Of a stretch of 64,000 nucleotides of DNA, positions 1-9,354 are shown one piece after another. Where the stretch lies: positions 6,730,501 to 6,794,500 of the forward strand of contig NZ_JAJSOO010000001.1 in assembly GCF_029428875.1 (NCBI RefSeq), given 5' to 3'. Origin of the DNA: Streptomyces sp. JH34. GTDB lineage: Bacteria; Actinomycetota; Actinomycetes; Streptomycetales; Streptomycetaceae. The stretch's first letter is position 1. Each line of letters begins with the position of its first letter. The position numbers and the translations under genes are program-made. The notes beneath the pieces were generated by a model, which searched no databases, was not told where the DNA came from, and saw nothing but the letters and a program-made list of their open reading frames with translations.

Positions 1-28
1 CGGTGAACACACACCCGGCGGTGCCGTC

Positions 29-1126
29 ATGGACACCGTGGACGTCGACCGGAGCGACCCGGACTACCGGGCCTGGCTCAAGGAGGCGGTGCGCAAGGTC
101 CAGGCGGACGCCAACCGTTCGGCCGACACCCATCTCCTGCGCTTCCCGCTGCCCGAACACTGGGGCATCGACCTCTACCTCAAGGACGAGTCGACGCACC
201 CGACGGGGAGCCTCAAGCACCGCCTGGCCCGCTCGTTGTTCCTCTACGGGCTCTGCAACGGCTGGATCCGGCGCGGCAAGCCGGTCATCGAGGCCTCCAG
301 CGGCTCGACCGCAGTCTCGGAGGCGTACTTCGCGAAGCTCATCGGAGTGCCGTTCGTCGCGGTGATGCCCCGGACCACCAGCCCCGAGAAGTGCCGCCTG
401 ATCGAATTCCACGGCGGCCAGTGCCACTTCGTCGACGACTCCCGCCGGCTGTACGAGGAGTCGGCGGCCCTCGCGGCCGAGACCGGTGGGCACTACATGG
501 ACCAGTTCACCTACGCGGAACGCGCCACCGACTGGCGGGGAAACAACAACATCGCCGAGTCCATCTACCAGCAACTGCGCCTGGAGCGTTACCCCGAGCC
601 GGCCTGGATCGTCGCCACTGCCGGCACCGGCGGCACCTCGGCGACCATCGGTCGCTACGTCCGCTACATGCAGTACGACACGCGGATCTGCGTACCCGAC
701 CCGGAGAACTCCTGCTTCTTCGACGGATGGACCAGCAACGACCAGTTGGCGACCGCCGACTGCGGCTCGCGCATCGAAGGCATCGGCAGGCCGCGGATGG
801 AGCCCAGCTTCGTACCGGGAGCCATCGACCGGATGATGAAGGTGCCCGACTCGGCCAGCGTCGCCGCGGTCCGCGTGCTCGAGCGCGCCATCGGCCGCAA
901 AGCCGGCGGCTCGACCGGCACCGGTCTGTGGAGCGCCTTCAGACTCGTGGCCGAGATGGTGGAGAGGGGGAGCACGGGAAGCGTCGTGACGCTCTTCTGC
1001 GACCCCGGCGACCGCTACCTCGACAAGTACTACTCGGACGACTGGCTGCGCGAGCAGGGCCTGGACATCCGGCCGTACACCGGGACGATCGACCACTTCC
1101 TGGCCACCGGCACCTGGCCGTCCTGA
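29..1126 (+). CDS. PLP-dependent cysteine synthase/desulfhydrase-family enzyme (Cds1-like)
   Basis: Fold-type II PLP enzyme of the cysteine synthase/cystathionine beta-synthase family. The probable PLP-binding lysine is K63 in a TGSLKHR motif, and a glycine-rich phosphate-binding loop GTGGTSAT lies near residues 199-206; both are expected of the family. The length (365 aa) and the long C-terminal part resemble actinobacterial Cds1 L-cysteine desulfhydrases more than the roughly 310-aa CysK/CysM enzymes, so hydrogen sulfide release from cysteine is the likely reaction, by inference. No convincing ribosome-binding site precedes this ATG and the frame stays open to the window edge, so the true start may lie upstream. 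Confidence 0.85.
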   Translation: MDTVDVDRSDPDYRAWLKEAVRKVQADANRSADTHLLRFPLPEHWGIDLYLKDESTHPTGSLKHRLARSLFLYGLCNGWIRRGKPVIEASSGSTAVSEAYFAKLIGVPFVAVMPRTTSPEKCRLIEFHGGQCHFVDDSRRLYEESAALAAETGGHYMDQFTYAERATDWRGNNNIAESIYQQLRLERYPEPAWIVATAGTGGTSATIGRYVRYMQYDTRICVPDPENSCFFDGWTSNDQLATADCGSRIEGIGRPRMEPSFVPGAIDRMMKVPDSASVAAVRVLERAIGRKAGGSTGTGLWSAFRLVAEMVERGSTGSVVTLFCDPGDRYLDKYYSDDWLREQGLDIRPYTGTIDHFLATGTWPS

Positions 1127-1160
1127 CCCGGCCCGCGGTCCTCTCCCGGCAGCGCCGTCG

Positions 1161-1595
1161 TCAGTCCTCCAGGAGGACGCCGAGCTCCCGGGAGAAGACC
1201 CGCCGGCCTGCCGTCGCCAGCAACGGATCGGCCCAGCGGGGAATCAGCCGCACACGCAGCTCCTCGACCCAGATCACGTGCGAGCCCGAACCGGTCGGGC
1301 AGACGTCGATCGACGCGCGCCCGCGCACCACGGAACCCCGCTTCTCCAGATGGCACACCCCGGCCCGGCCGGCGGCGGGCGGGGTCCAGCGCACCACTTC
1401 CATCGGATCGTCGAAACCCAGCGCCCCCACGCCGGTACGGGCCACGAAGACCGTTCCGGCACGGGTGGGCCCGCCCACCGGGACGGTGACCGACGTGAAC
1501 GGAACGGTCCCGCCGTGCCGCTCCCAGTCGGTCACCCGCCGCCAGGCCTCGGCGGCGGGGAGGGGAGTGAAGCGCTCGATACGGAATACGGCCAC
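1161..1595 (-). CDS. SRPBCC (START-like) family protein
   Basis: A 144-residue protein with the size and pattern of SRPBCC/polyketide-cyclase-like ligand-binding folds: an N-terminal strand with RFTPLPAAEAWRRVTDWERH, a central region of alternating strands, and a C-terminal amphipathic helix (LLATAGRRVFSREL). Such proteins bind hydrophobic ligands in a deep cavity. Nothing in the sequence identifies the ligand. It converges on the PLP enzyme to its left, with only 34 bp between the stops, and stands alone on this strand. Confidence 0.75.
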   Translation of the reverse strand: MAVFRIERFTPLPAAEAWRRVTDWERHGGTVPFTSVTVPVGGPTRAGTVFVARTGVGALGFDDPMEVVRWTPPAAGRAGVCHLEKRGSVVRGRASIDVCPTGSGSHVIWVEELRVRLIPRWADPLLATAGRRVFSRELGVLLED

Positions 1596-1665
1596 GGTCC
1601 GATCCTAGGACGTCCGGCACCCGCCGTGCGCGGAGCGGACTCGCGCGCGCCTCGTGGCGGCGGAC

Positions 1666-2496
1666 TCACTCGTCCGGCGGCCCACCCGCCACCACCAGGC
1701 CGGGAAGGTGCTCCTCGATCTCCTGACGGGCGGCGTCAGGCACACCCGCGTCCGTGACGAACGCGTCCACCTCGTCGAGTGCGGCGAACGAACTCAGCCC
1801 CACCGTGCCCCACTTGGTGTGGTCGGCCACCACGACGACGCGCCTGGCCGCCCGCACGAAGCGACGGTTCGTCTCGGCCTCCGCGAGATTCGGCGTGGAC
1901 AGCCCGGCCTCGACCGAGATGCCGTGCACACCGAGGAACAGGACGTCGAAGTGGAGCGAGCCGATCGCGCGGTCCGCCACCGGCCCCACGAGCGAGTCCG
2001 ACGGCGTCCGGACCCCGCCGGTCAGGACCACCGTGGCCGCTCCGGCCCGCGTCCCGCCGGTCGCCGCCGGACGCTGCGCACCGTGGAACACATCGGCCAC
2101 CCGCACCGAATTCGTCACCACCGTCAGCCCCGGAACGTCCAGGAGGTGGCGGGCCAGCGCGAACGTCGTCGTACCGCCGGAGAGCGCGATCGCGCTGCCG
2201 GGCACCGCCATCGCGGCCGCGGCCCGCGCGATGTCCTCCTTGGCGCTGAGTTCCAGTGTCGACTTGGCCTCGAAACCGGGCTCGTGCGTGCTCGCCTCGA
2301 CGACCGGCACGGCCCCGCCGTGCACCTTCTCGATGACGCCCAGACGTGCCAGCGCGTCCAGATCCCTGCGGATGGTCATGTCGGAGACGCTCAGCTTGCG
2401 GGTCAGCTCGTTGACCCTGACCCCGCCGCGCCTGCGCACATCGTCGAGGATGAGCGCGCGCCGCTGCTCCGCGAGCAGGTTCTGATTGTCGCTCAA
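1666..2496 (-). CDS. DeoR/GlpR-family transcriptional regulator
   Basis: The N-terminal 60 residues form a DeoR winged helix (RRGGVRVNELTRKLSVSDMTIRRDLDALARLGVIEKVHGGAV). The following DeoRC sensor domain (about residues 80-245) has the phosphosugar-binding signature GGTTTFALARHL and a TNSVRVAD segment. Family members repress sugar or nucleoside catabolic genes and are released by phosphorylated sugars. No sugar-use gene is adjacent, so its target is unknown. Its promoter region (2497-2723) is shared with the divergent membrane protein, which may be a target. Confidence 0.88.
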   Translation of the reverse strand: MSDNQNLLAEQRRALILDDVRRRGGVRVNELTRKLSVSDMTIRRDLDALARLGVIEKVHGGAVPVVEASTHEPGFEAKSTLELSAKEDIARAAAAMAVPGSAIALSGGTTTFALARHLLDVPGLTVVTNSVRVADVFHGAQRPAATGGTRAGAATVVLTGGVRTPSDSLVGPVADRAIGSLHFDVLFLGVHGISVEAGLSTPNLAEAETNRRFVRAARRVVVVADHTKWGTVGLSSFAALDEVDAFVTDAGVPDAARQEIEEHLPGLVVAGGPPDE

Positions 2497-2723
2497 CGCC
2501 GGGCCCCGGCCCTTCCCCTTGTCCGCGCGGTCCGGCAGCGGTCCTGCGGGACGCCCTCATCCTCCCACGCACCCCCACGGGCCGTCCCACTGGGGAGATT
2601 CGGTGAGGGCCGCTGCGGAGGGCCCCTCCCGTCCGCGATGGTGGTGACTGCGCATCACGTCAGACCCCGTGCGCCCTTCCCACCGGCCGAGAGCCGGACG
2701 GACCAGAGAGCGAGTCACCGACA

Positions 2724-5126
2724 TTGCCCCCTGCACCCCGGGCCGAGGCCGCGCAGAGCGGCGGCCCCGCACTGGAACTGCTCGTCCACGGCGTCGGCGG
2801 AGCCACCCCGCAGGAGATGCTCGGGGACCCGCGCACGACCAGGATCACCGGTGACGCCACGGCCGCCGTGTACCGCCGTACCGAGGACGTCGGAGCCGAA
2901 CAGCACCCCGAACGCCACCGCGACGGACCCGTCGCCGAGGCCTACTGCTGGTCCAACCTCACCTCGGGCAACGGCTCCCGGGCCCTGTGGCTGCTCCTGC
3001 TCCCCTTCATGGTGGTCAACCTCGCCCATTGGATGAGGCCCGCAACCCTGGGGCACACCCGGGCCGTCCGGCTCTACGGGGTCCTGGTGCGGCTCCTCGC
3101 CCTCAGCCTCACCGTGCTGCTGACCGCCGCCGCCTGCGAGGTCGCCCTCGACCTGGTGGCCTGGCAGTGCGCCGGGACCCCCGAGTGCTCGGTGCAGCGT
3201 TCCTGGATCGGCTTCCTGTCCGCCCGGCAGGACGGCTGGTTCTCCCAGCCCGGCCGCCGCCTGGCCGTCGCCGCGCTCGTGCCCACCGCGCTGGTGGGAC
3301 TGCTCTGGTACCTGTCCAACCGCACCTGGAGCGCCTACGAGTCGCAGCGCCCCCTCACCTGGGAGGAACCGGCCGACACGGAGACGGCCGCCGACGCCGA
3401 CACGGACGAGGACACCGGGACGGCCGTCCGGCCCGGCGCCCCGCTGGTCCGCCCGGCCCTCGGCAGGCCGGGTTTCTGGTACGGACGCAGGCTGGTGGCC
3501 CGGCTGCGCGCGGCGCACACCGCGGCCGGATTCCTCACGGTCGCGGCGGCGGTCGGGGTCACGGCAGCCCGGCACGACCGGTCCGCCGGCAGCCCCGTAC
3601 CGCCGGTGACCGGGTACCTGGTCGAGGTCGGCCTCGTCCTGTGCGGCCTCGTCGTCGTCGCGGTCGTCTGCCACCGCGGGCGCAGCGAGCGGCGCCTCGA
3701 CAACCGGGTCGACCGGGCCGTCACCACCTTCCTGCCGGGAACCGCACTCGTCCTGCTGCTCTGCGCGGTCGTCCACTCCGCCTGGTCGCGTCCCGACTGG
3801 GTGTCCACGGGCACCCTCCCCGGAGAGGCCGTGTTCCGCGCCCTGGCCCTCGGCCAGGGCCTGCTCGTCGTGGCGCTCGCCGGGGTGGCCCTGAGCCTGT
3901 ACCGGCGTGCCCCGGAGCCGCGCACCACCCTGAAGGGCCTCGGCGGCCCTGCGGTGGCCATGCTCGCCTGCGCCCTCGGAGGCGTGATGACCGGTGGGAT
4001 CGCCCAGCGGGTGGCCGACTGGCTCGACGGCCCAGGAACCCCCGGAATGGGTGCGGGAGCCGACATAGGAGGACCACCCGTCCTGCTCAGCTGGCAGGCC
4101 TCGGTCATCCCGGTCCTCCTGCTGCTCCTGATCCCGCCGGTCGGCTGGCTGGCGGTCCGTACCCTGCGTCGCGCCCGCCGGACGGGACCCCGCATCGAGG
4201 CGGAGTACGAGGAGGAGCACCCCCAGCCCGGACGCACCCGGCGGATCGCCCGCGCGCGTGCCACCGCCGCACTCACCGATGCCGCCCCCGGGATCCTCGG
4301 ACTGCTCTCCGCCGCCACCCTGCTGCTCGGCATCGCGGCGGTGACCGGTTCCTGGCTCACCGGCGAGGTCCCCGGTCTGGCCGCGGACGGCACCGCGCCC
4401 ATCGTCGAATCGCTCGCCGAGACCGCTCAGTCGACCGGATCCTGGCTGACCGGATTCGGGGTCATACTGTTCGTCACCTGGGGCCGCCGTGCCTATCGTG
4501 ACGTCTCCGCCCGACGCACCATCGGCATCCTCTGGGACGTGGGGACGTTCTGGCCGCGCGCCGCACACCCCTTCGCGCCGCCCTGCTACGCCGAGCGGGC
4601 CGTCCCGGACCTCTCCTCCCGGATGTGCGCGTGGACGGGCAGCACCCGGGGCAGGCTGGTCATCTCCGGGCACTCCCAGGGCAGCGTGCTGGCCGCGGCG
4701 GCGGTGTGGCAGCTCCCCGACCCCGCGCGGCGCCGGGTCGCGCTGCTCACCTACGGTTCCCCGATCGAGCGGCTCTACGGACGGTGGTTCCCGGCCTACT
4801 TCGGCCGGGTCCCCCTCGAAGGGCTCCAGAGGTCCGTGCACTGCTGGCGCAACCTCTGGCGCGCGACGGACCCGATCGGCGGCCCGGTCCTGACCGACGA
4901 GGGACCGGGCGGCCACGAGGTGGACCGGGGCCCGCTGAAGGACCCGCTGGTCTACGGACGCACCGTCGAACACCCGCTGCCGGAACCGATCCTCGGGCAT
5001 TCGGACTACCAGGCCGACCCGGTGTTCGCCGTCGAACGCGCCGCCCTCCTGGAACGGCTCTCGCCCGTCGTGCCCCAGCAGGCGGGCGGCGTCCCTCAGG
5101 GCAGCGCGGGGAGATCCTCCGGGTAG
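2724..5126 (+). CDS. Large multi-pass membrane protein with C-terminal alpha/beta-hydrolase-like domain
   Basis: An 800-residue protein starting at TTG. The N-terminal part mentions HGVGG and a poorly conserved soluble segment, then several clusters of hydrophobic helices (around residues 90-150, 190-200, 260-320, 340-430, 450-480, 520-600) indicate a polytopic membrane protein. Near residue 648 it carries GHSQGS, the nucleophile elbow of alpha/beta hydrolases, followed by LLTYGSP, which is typical of lipase-like proteins. This implies a membrane-anchored esterase or lipase-like protein with unknown substrate. It overlaps the convergent beta-helix/AAA+ gene by 31 bp at the stops. The protein family is common in Streptomyces but uncharacterised as far as I know. 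Confidence 0.8.
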   Translation: MPPAPRAEAAQSGGPALELLVHGVGGATPQEMLGDPRTTRITGDATAAVYRRTEDVGAEQHPERHRDGPVAEAYCWSNLTSGNGSRALWLLLLPFMVVNLAHWMRPATLGHTRAVRLYGVLVRLLALSLTVLLTAAACEVALDLVAWQCAGTPECSVQRSWIGFLSARQDGWFSQPGRRLAVAALVPTALVGLLWYLSNRTWSAYESQRPLTWEEPADTETAADADTDEDTGTAVRPGAPLVRPALGRPGFWYGRRLVARLRAAHTAAGFLTVAAAVGVTAARHDRSAGSPVPPVTGYLVEVGLVLCGLVVVAVVCHRGRSERRLDNRVDRAVTTFLPGTALVLLLCAVVHSAWSRPDWVSTGTLPGEAVFRALALGQGLLVVALAGVALSLYRRAPEPRTTLKGLGGPAVAMLACALGGVMTGGIAQRVADWLDGPGTPGMGAGADIGGPPVLLSWQASVIPVLLLLLIPPVGWLAVRTLRRARRTGPRIEAEYEEEHPQPGRTRRIARARATAALTDAAPGILGLLSAATLLLGIAAVTGSWLTGEVPGLAADGTAPIVESLAETAQSTGSWLTGFGVILFVTWGRRAYRDVSARRTIGILWDVGTFWPRAAHPFAPPCYAERAVPDLSSRMCAWTGSTRGRLVISGHSQGSVLAAAAVWQLPDPARRRVALLTYGSPIERLYGRWFPAYFGRVPLEGLQRSVHCWRNLWRATDPIGGPVLTDEGPGGHEVDRGPLKDPLVYGRTVEHPLPEPILGHSDYQADPVFAVERAALLERLSPVVPQQAGGVPQGSAGRSSG

Positions 5127-7531
5127 AGCATGGTCAGGTCGTCCGTGCTCGGCTCGGCGAGCTGGGCGACCCGGCCCGCATGGCGCTCCACCATCGACTC
5201 GAACGTCTGACGCGCCGTCCGTCCGTTACCGAAGGCGGGGCCCTTGGGAAGCGCGGTGAAGTACTTCAGCAGTGCTTCACCGGTGCCCTCCGCCAGGCTG
5301 TACTCGTGCTCGTCGCTCTGCTGCCCGACGATGCGCAGCAACTCCTCGGGCTCGTAGTCGCTGAAGGTGATGGTCCGTGAGAAACGGGACGCCACACCGG
5401 GGTTGACGGTGAGGAAGCGTTCCATCTCGTGCGTGTACCCGGCGACGATCACCACCACGGCGTCGCGGTGGTCCTCCATCAGCTTCACCAGCGTGTCGAT
5501 GGCCTCCCGGCCGAAGTCACGGCCGGAGTCCTCGGGCGACAGGGCGTACGCCTCGTCGACGAACAGCACCCCGCCGCGTGCCCGGTCGAACGCCTCCTGG
5601 GTCCGGATGGCCGTGGACCCGATGTGCTCGCCGACCAGGTCGACACGGGACACCTCCACGAGGTGGCCGTGCTCCAGGACGCCGAGCGAGGCCAGGATCT
5701 CCCCGTACAGCCGGGCCACCGTGGTCTTGCCGGTGCCGGGGGAGCCGGTGAAGACCAGGTGCCGGCGCACCGAGGCCGCCTTCAGGCCGGCCAGCCGGCG
5801 GCGGCGGCCCACCTCGATCATGTCGGTCAGCGCCCGCACCTCGCGCTTGACGCTGTCCAGGCCCACCAGCGCGTCCAGTTCACCCAGCACGGCGCCCGCG
5901 TCGCGTACCGGTTCGGCGGGCGGTGCGGGGGCGACGGCGGCGGGCTCCGAGGTTCGCTGACCCGGCATGGCGCCGAGCAGCCCGGGTGTGGTCTGCGTCG
6001 CGGTGAGGACCGCCGGGGCCGGGGGAGTGGCGCCGCGCAGCCCGCTCTCGTCGCTGGTGCAGTCCTGTGCGACCGGACCCACCGTGTGGCCGTCACCGCC
6101 GGAGGCGTCGGGGAACTCGTAACCGCCGCGCGCGCAGCGCTCCGTCCGGCAGCGGGTCAGGGTGGACCGGCAGCCGTCCATCACGTGGAAGCCGTAGCCC
6201 TCGCTCCCCGTGACCCGGCAGCTGTCGAAGGTGCCACGGCCCTCGGCCGAGACGTAGAAACCGGCCTCCGCGGGCGAGGTGACCGTGCACCTCTCGATGG
6301 TCGGGTCGGCGCCCTTGGTCACGATGACCCCGGTCTGCGCCGAGTCGATGGTGCAGTTGTTCAGCGTGCCGCCGCTGCCGTGGTCACGGAACCACGCACC
6401 GGTGGACGCCTCCCGGATCCTGCAGTCGTCGAGCTGGGCGGTGGCACCGTCGCTGACCGAGACCGCCGTGTTGCGGATCTGGGAGAGATCGCTGTCCACG
6501 ACGTCCGCACGCGAGCCCCGGTCGAGGACGAAGAGGGCGTCGGGCACGTCATGGACACGGCACGAGTCGAGTATCACCGTGGCACCGTCGCTGACCCATA
6601 CCGCCGGATAGTCGCCCGTACTGTCGTGGATCTCGCACTGGTTGGCGTCGACACGGGTCCCCGGGTCCCAGACGGAGAGCCCGTTGCGGCCGAACCTGCG
6701 GACGGTGGACCGGGTCAGCGTGAGCACCGAACGGGACCGCAGGTCGACCGCGTTCTCCGGGATGTCGTGGATGTCGCAGTCGGCCAGCGTGAGGACCGCG
6801 TCGGTGTCCAGGGTGACCCCGTCGGCCGACGTGCGGTGCACGGTGCAGTCCGTGAGGTGCGCGGTGCCGCGGGAGGTGACCTGGACCCCGCTGCCCTTGA
6901 TCTCGTACACCTCGCAGCCGACCGCCTCCAGGCCGCTGCCCTCCCCGGTCACGCTCAGCCCCGCCCCCGAGGAGTGGTGCACACGGCAGCGCTCGAGCCG
7001 CGGGTGGGCGCCGTCGCGCACCGCGATGCCGGACTGTCCGGCGGCGACGACCTCGCACTCCTCGAACACCCCGCCGGCGCCGTCGAGTACGGCGATGCCC
7101 ACGCCCGCAGGGTTGTCGACCGTGCAGCGGCGCACGGTGGGCCGTGCCGAGCCCCGCACCTCCATGCCGGCAGCGGACCTGGTCACGATGCGCAGGTCCG
7201 AGAGCTCGGGGGCGCCCTCCTCGACCAGCAGCGCGGGGGCGGCCGAGTCCTGGCCCTCCACGTGCAGGTCCTGGACCACGGCGGAGGCGCGGACGGTCAG
7301 GGGGACGCCGTCGGCCGGGGCGATGCGTACGGACCCGGCGGACCCCTCGGGCCCGCGCAGCGTCACCGCGCGGTGGAGGACGAGATTCTCCCGGTAGGTA
7401 CCGGGGGCGATGGTGAGGACGTCACCGTCCGCTGCGGCCTCCAGGGCGGCGGTGAGGGAAGCGTATTCGCCCGTGCGGCGGCGCCATCGCGATGTGCCGG
7501 TGTGCGTCACCTGGACCGTGCCCTGTGCCAT
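5096..7531 (-). CDS. Right-handed parallel beta-helix repeat protein fused to CbxX/SpoVK-type AAA+ ATPase
   Basis: An 811-residue two-part protein. Residues about 20-500 are a long run of parallel beta-helix coils (repeated patterns such as VRDGAHPRLERCRVHHSSGAG) of the pectate-lyase/NosD type. After a Pro/Ala-rich linker (about 505-545) comes a CbxX/CfqX-like AAA+ module: Walker A GSPGTGKT at 596-603, Walker B VLFVDEA near 653-659, a sensor region VVIVAGYTHEM and an arginine-containing ASRFSR motif. Related AAA+ domains occur in SpoVK, Rubisco activase CbbX and the type VII secretion protein EccA. No ESX genes are nearby, so the remodelled client is unknown. No signal peptide is visible, so the beta-helix probably acts in the cytoplasm. 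Confidence 0.87.
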   Translation of the reverse strand: MAQGTVQVTHTGTSRWRRRTGEYASLTAALEAAADGDVLTIAPGTYRENLVLHRAVTLRGPEGSAGSVRIAPADGVPLTVRASAVVQDLHVEGQDSAAPALLVEEGAPELSDLRIVTRSAAGMEVRGSARPTVRRCTVDNPAGVGIAVLDGAGGVFEECEVVAAGQSGIAVRDGAHPRLERCRVHHSSGAGLSVTGEGSGLEAVGCEVYEIKGSGVQVTSRGTAHLTDCTVHRTSADGVTLDTDAVLTLADCDIHDIPENAVDLRSRSVLTLTRSTVRRFGRNGLSVWDPGTRVDANQCEIHDSTGDYPAVWVSDGATVILDSCRVHDVPDALFVLDRGSRADVVDSDLSQIRNTAVSVSDGATAQLDDCRIREASTGAWFRDHGSGGTLNNCTIDSAQTGVIVTKGADPTIERCTVTSPAEAGFYVSAEGRGTFDSCRVTGSEGYGFHVMDGCRSTLTRCRTERCARGGYEFPDASGGDGHTVGPVAQDCTSDESGLRGATPPAPAVLTATQTTPGLLGAMPGQRTSEPAAVAPAPPAEPVRDAGAVLGELDALVGLDSVKREVRALTDMIEVGRRRRLAGLKAASVRRHLVFTGSPGTGKTTVARLYGEILASLGVLEHGHLVEVSRVDLVGEHIGSTAIRTQEAFDRARGGVLFVDEAYALSPEDSGRDFGREAIDTLVKLMEDHRDAVVVIVAGYTHEMERFLTVNPGVASRFSRTITFSDYEPEELLRIVGQQSDEHEYSLAEGTGEALLKYFTALPKGPAFGNGRTARQTFESMVERHAGRVAQLAEPSTDDLTMLYPEDLPALP

Positions 7532-7735
7532 GGTGCTGCTGTGCCCCCACCTCGTGCCGTGTGCGCTGCCTCGTACCTGTCCGCGTGGCGCCGGTCCACC
7601 GGCAGCCCTCCGGCCCGCCTGCCGAGGAGTCGGGCGGGCCGGTCCACCGTAGCGCGCGTGACGGGTGTGAGTTGACGGGGCGGCTGACGGAAAGGCCTCC
7701 TCAGGCGTGCGAGGGGGAAACCCGCGTCCCGGAGA

Positions 7736-8353
7736 TCAGCTGCCCGTACCCGTTCTGCCCCAGTCGGGGCCGACTTCGGCCCAGGCACGGTCCAGCCGGG
7801 CGTACCGCCGTTGCATCATGCGCCATACGACGAGTCTGCGGGCCGCTTCCGTCGCACCGCCCGCGAGCAGAGCGACGCCGATACCGGCGAGCACCGCGTG
7901 CGTGTGGGCCGCGGAGATGTCCATGGGACGCATCGCCGGGTCTCCCCGGTGATCCGTCCAGACCTGGATCGGGGTGCCGGGGGCCGTTTTCGTGGAGGCC
8001 GTCGACACGGTGCCCGTCCGTGCCGTACCGTCCGGGGCGAGCCAGTCGGCGACCACCGAACGCCGCATGGAGTCCTCCGTGACGGCCGTCTCGGGGTCCT
8101 GGGCGGAGCGGGACGTGCCGGGGGCCACGCGGACCACGACGGCCGGTGTCAGACGGCGCTGCTCGTGCTGGGCCCGCACGGTCCGCCGGAGGGAATCGTC
8201 CGTGAGTGAACCGGCCTTCCAGCCGAGCACAGGTGCCGCGAGCAGCATCAGCAGCAGCGCGGCGAGCGCCACCCAGGCCTCGTGACGGTCGGTGGCCCGG
8301 CACACGGGATTGCGCCGCCACCGCCGGATTCCCAGAACCGCTCGCACAGTCAT
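7736..8353 (-). CDS. Rv1733c-like two-TM membrane protein
   Basis: A 205-residue protein with one hydrophobic segment near residues 28-46 (WVALAALLLMLLAAPVLGWKAG) and a second near 155-175 (AVLAGIGVALLAGGATEA), separated by an extracytoplasmic domain that includes VWTDHRGDPAMRP. This layout matches the mycobacterial Rv1733c family, whose function is not known. The ATG at 8353 is preceded by an AAGGGGG ribosome-binding site. A much longer open frame continues upstream but only reads the MOSC gene out of frame. Confidence 0.82.
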   Translation of the reverse strand: MTVRAVLGIRRWRRNPVCRATDRHEAWVALAALLLMLLAAPVLGWKAGSLTDDSLRRTVRAQHEQRRLTPAVVVRVAPGTSRSAQDPETAVTEDSMRRSVVADWLAPDGTARTGTVSTASTKTAPGTPIQVWTDHRGDPAMRPMDISAAHTHAVLAGIGVALLAGGATEAARRLVVWRMMQRRYARLDRAWAEVGPDWGRTGTGS

Positions 8354-8484
8354 GCACCCCCTTCCCTTCCGTGATAACCCGACAGGGCGGCGAACACCTC
8401 CTCGGACGGGCGAAGAGAGAGCAACCTCACGCCGGCAACGCCCCCCACGCCCGCCGGAGTTCCGGCACCGGACGGTCCGGGAGG

Positions 8485-9309
8485 TCAGCCGAGGACACGC
8501 ACCGGGTCCCCGACCCTGATCGCCCCCGTGCCCTCCGGGATCATGTTCTGACCGAAGAGGAGGTGCCTGCCGTCCCTGCGGTGCTCGGCGAGTGTGCGCA
8601 GCGGCTCCCTGCCCCGTTTCGCCGTCCGCTGGTCGGTGGTCGTGACAACGCACCGTCCGCACGGCTTCACGACGCGGAACGCGACCTCCCCGATCGCGAT
8701 CCGCTCCCAGTCGTCCTCGGCCCAGGGCGCCGTGCCGTCCACGACCACGTTCGGACGGAACCGGTCCATCGGCAGCGGCCCCTCCTCGGGATGGTCCCCC
8801 AGGGCCACCAGCGAGTTGAGCGCGTCCAGCGAGGCGCTCGTGGTGAGGAGCAGCGGATAGCCGTCGGCGAGCGAGACCGTCTCGCCGGGCCGGCCGAACT
8901 CCGGATCGACGGGCCTGCGGTGCGACGGCGCGTCGAGATGGACGAGCCGGACCTCCGCACCGAGGCGTGCGCCGAACCAGGCGTGCGCCGCCCCCGCGGC
9001 CACCGCCACCTCGACCTTGCTCCGGTGCAGCTGAGCGACGACGGTGCCGTCCGCGACGGGTACCTCCACCACCAGCGACGGACTCCCGGGCGCGGACAGG
9101 GCCACCCCGCCACCGGGCAGGGTCTCGGCGGACAGCATCGCCATGCTGGGCTGCTGACGCTGGGTGACCACCCTGTTCTCGGCGTCGATCAGCATCCAGC
9201 GGCGGTCGCCGCCGAGTCCCCATGGCTCGACCACGGCCTCGTCGGACGCACGGGCGGCCAGTGACTTGACCGGATGGATGTACACGGCACCGAGCTCGGG
9301 CGAGGGCAT
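8485..9309 (-). CDS. MOSC domain protein (YcbX/mARC type)
   Basis: A MOSC N-terminal beta-barrel domain (VYIHPVKSLAARASDEAVVEPWGLGGDRRWMLID) is followed by a MOSC domain with the cysteine signature KPCGRCVVTTTDQ and the C-terminal GQNMIPEGTGAIRVGDPV. In YcbX and mARC proteins this cysteine ligates the molybdenum cofactor, and the proteins reduce N-hydroxylated compounds. The same activity is inferred here, not shown. I chose the ATG at 9309 because an AGGATGAGG ribosome-binding site precedes it; an in-frame ATG at 9336 lacks one. Confidence 0.85.
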   Translation of the reverse strand: MPSPELGAVYIHPVKSLAARASDEAVVEPWGLGGDRRWMLIDAENRVVTQRQQPSMAMLSAETLPGGGVALSAPGSPSLVVEVPVADGTVVAQLHRSKVEVAVAAGAAHAWFGARLGAEVRLVHLDAPSHRRPVDPEFGRPGETVSLADGYPLLLTTSASLDALNSLVALGDHPEEGPLPMDRFRPNVVVDGTAPWAEDDWERIAIGEVAFRVVKPCGRCVVTTTDQRTAKRGREPLRTLAEHRRDGRHLLFGQNMIPEGTGAIRVGDPVRVLG

Positions 9310-9354
9310 GCCCTCATCCTGCCGGCCGTCACCCACGGTGTGCGGCAGCGCCCG

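Noticed and set aside
7736..9223. A 495-codon frame containing the Rv1733c-like protein
   Set aside because: The part upstream of 8353 is out of frame with the MOSC gene and has no ribosome-binding site. The real start is the ATG at 8353.
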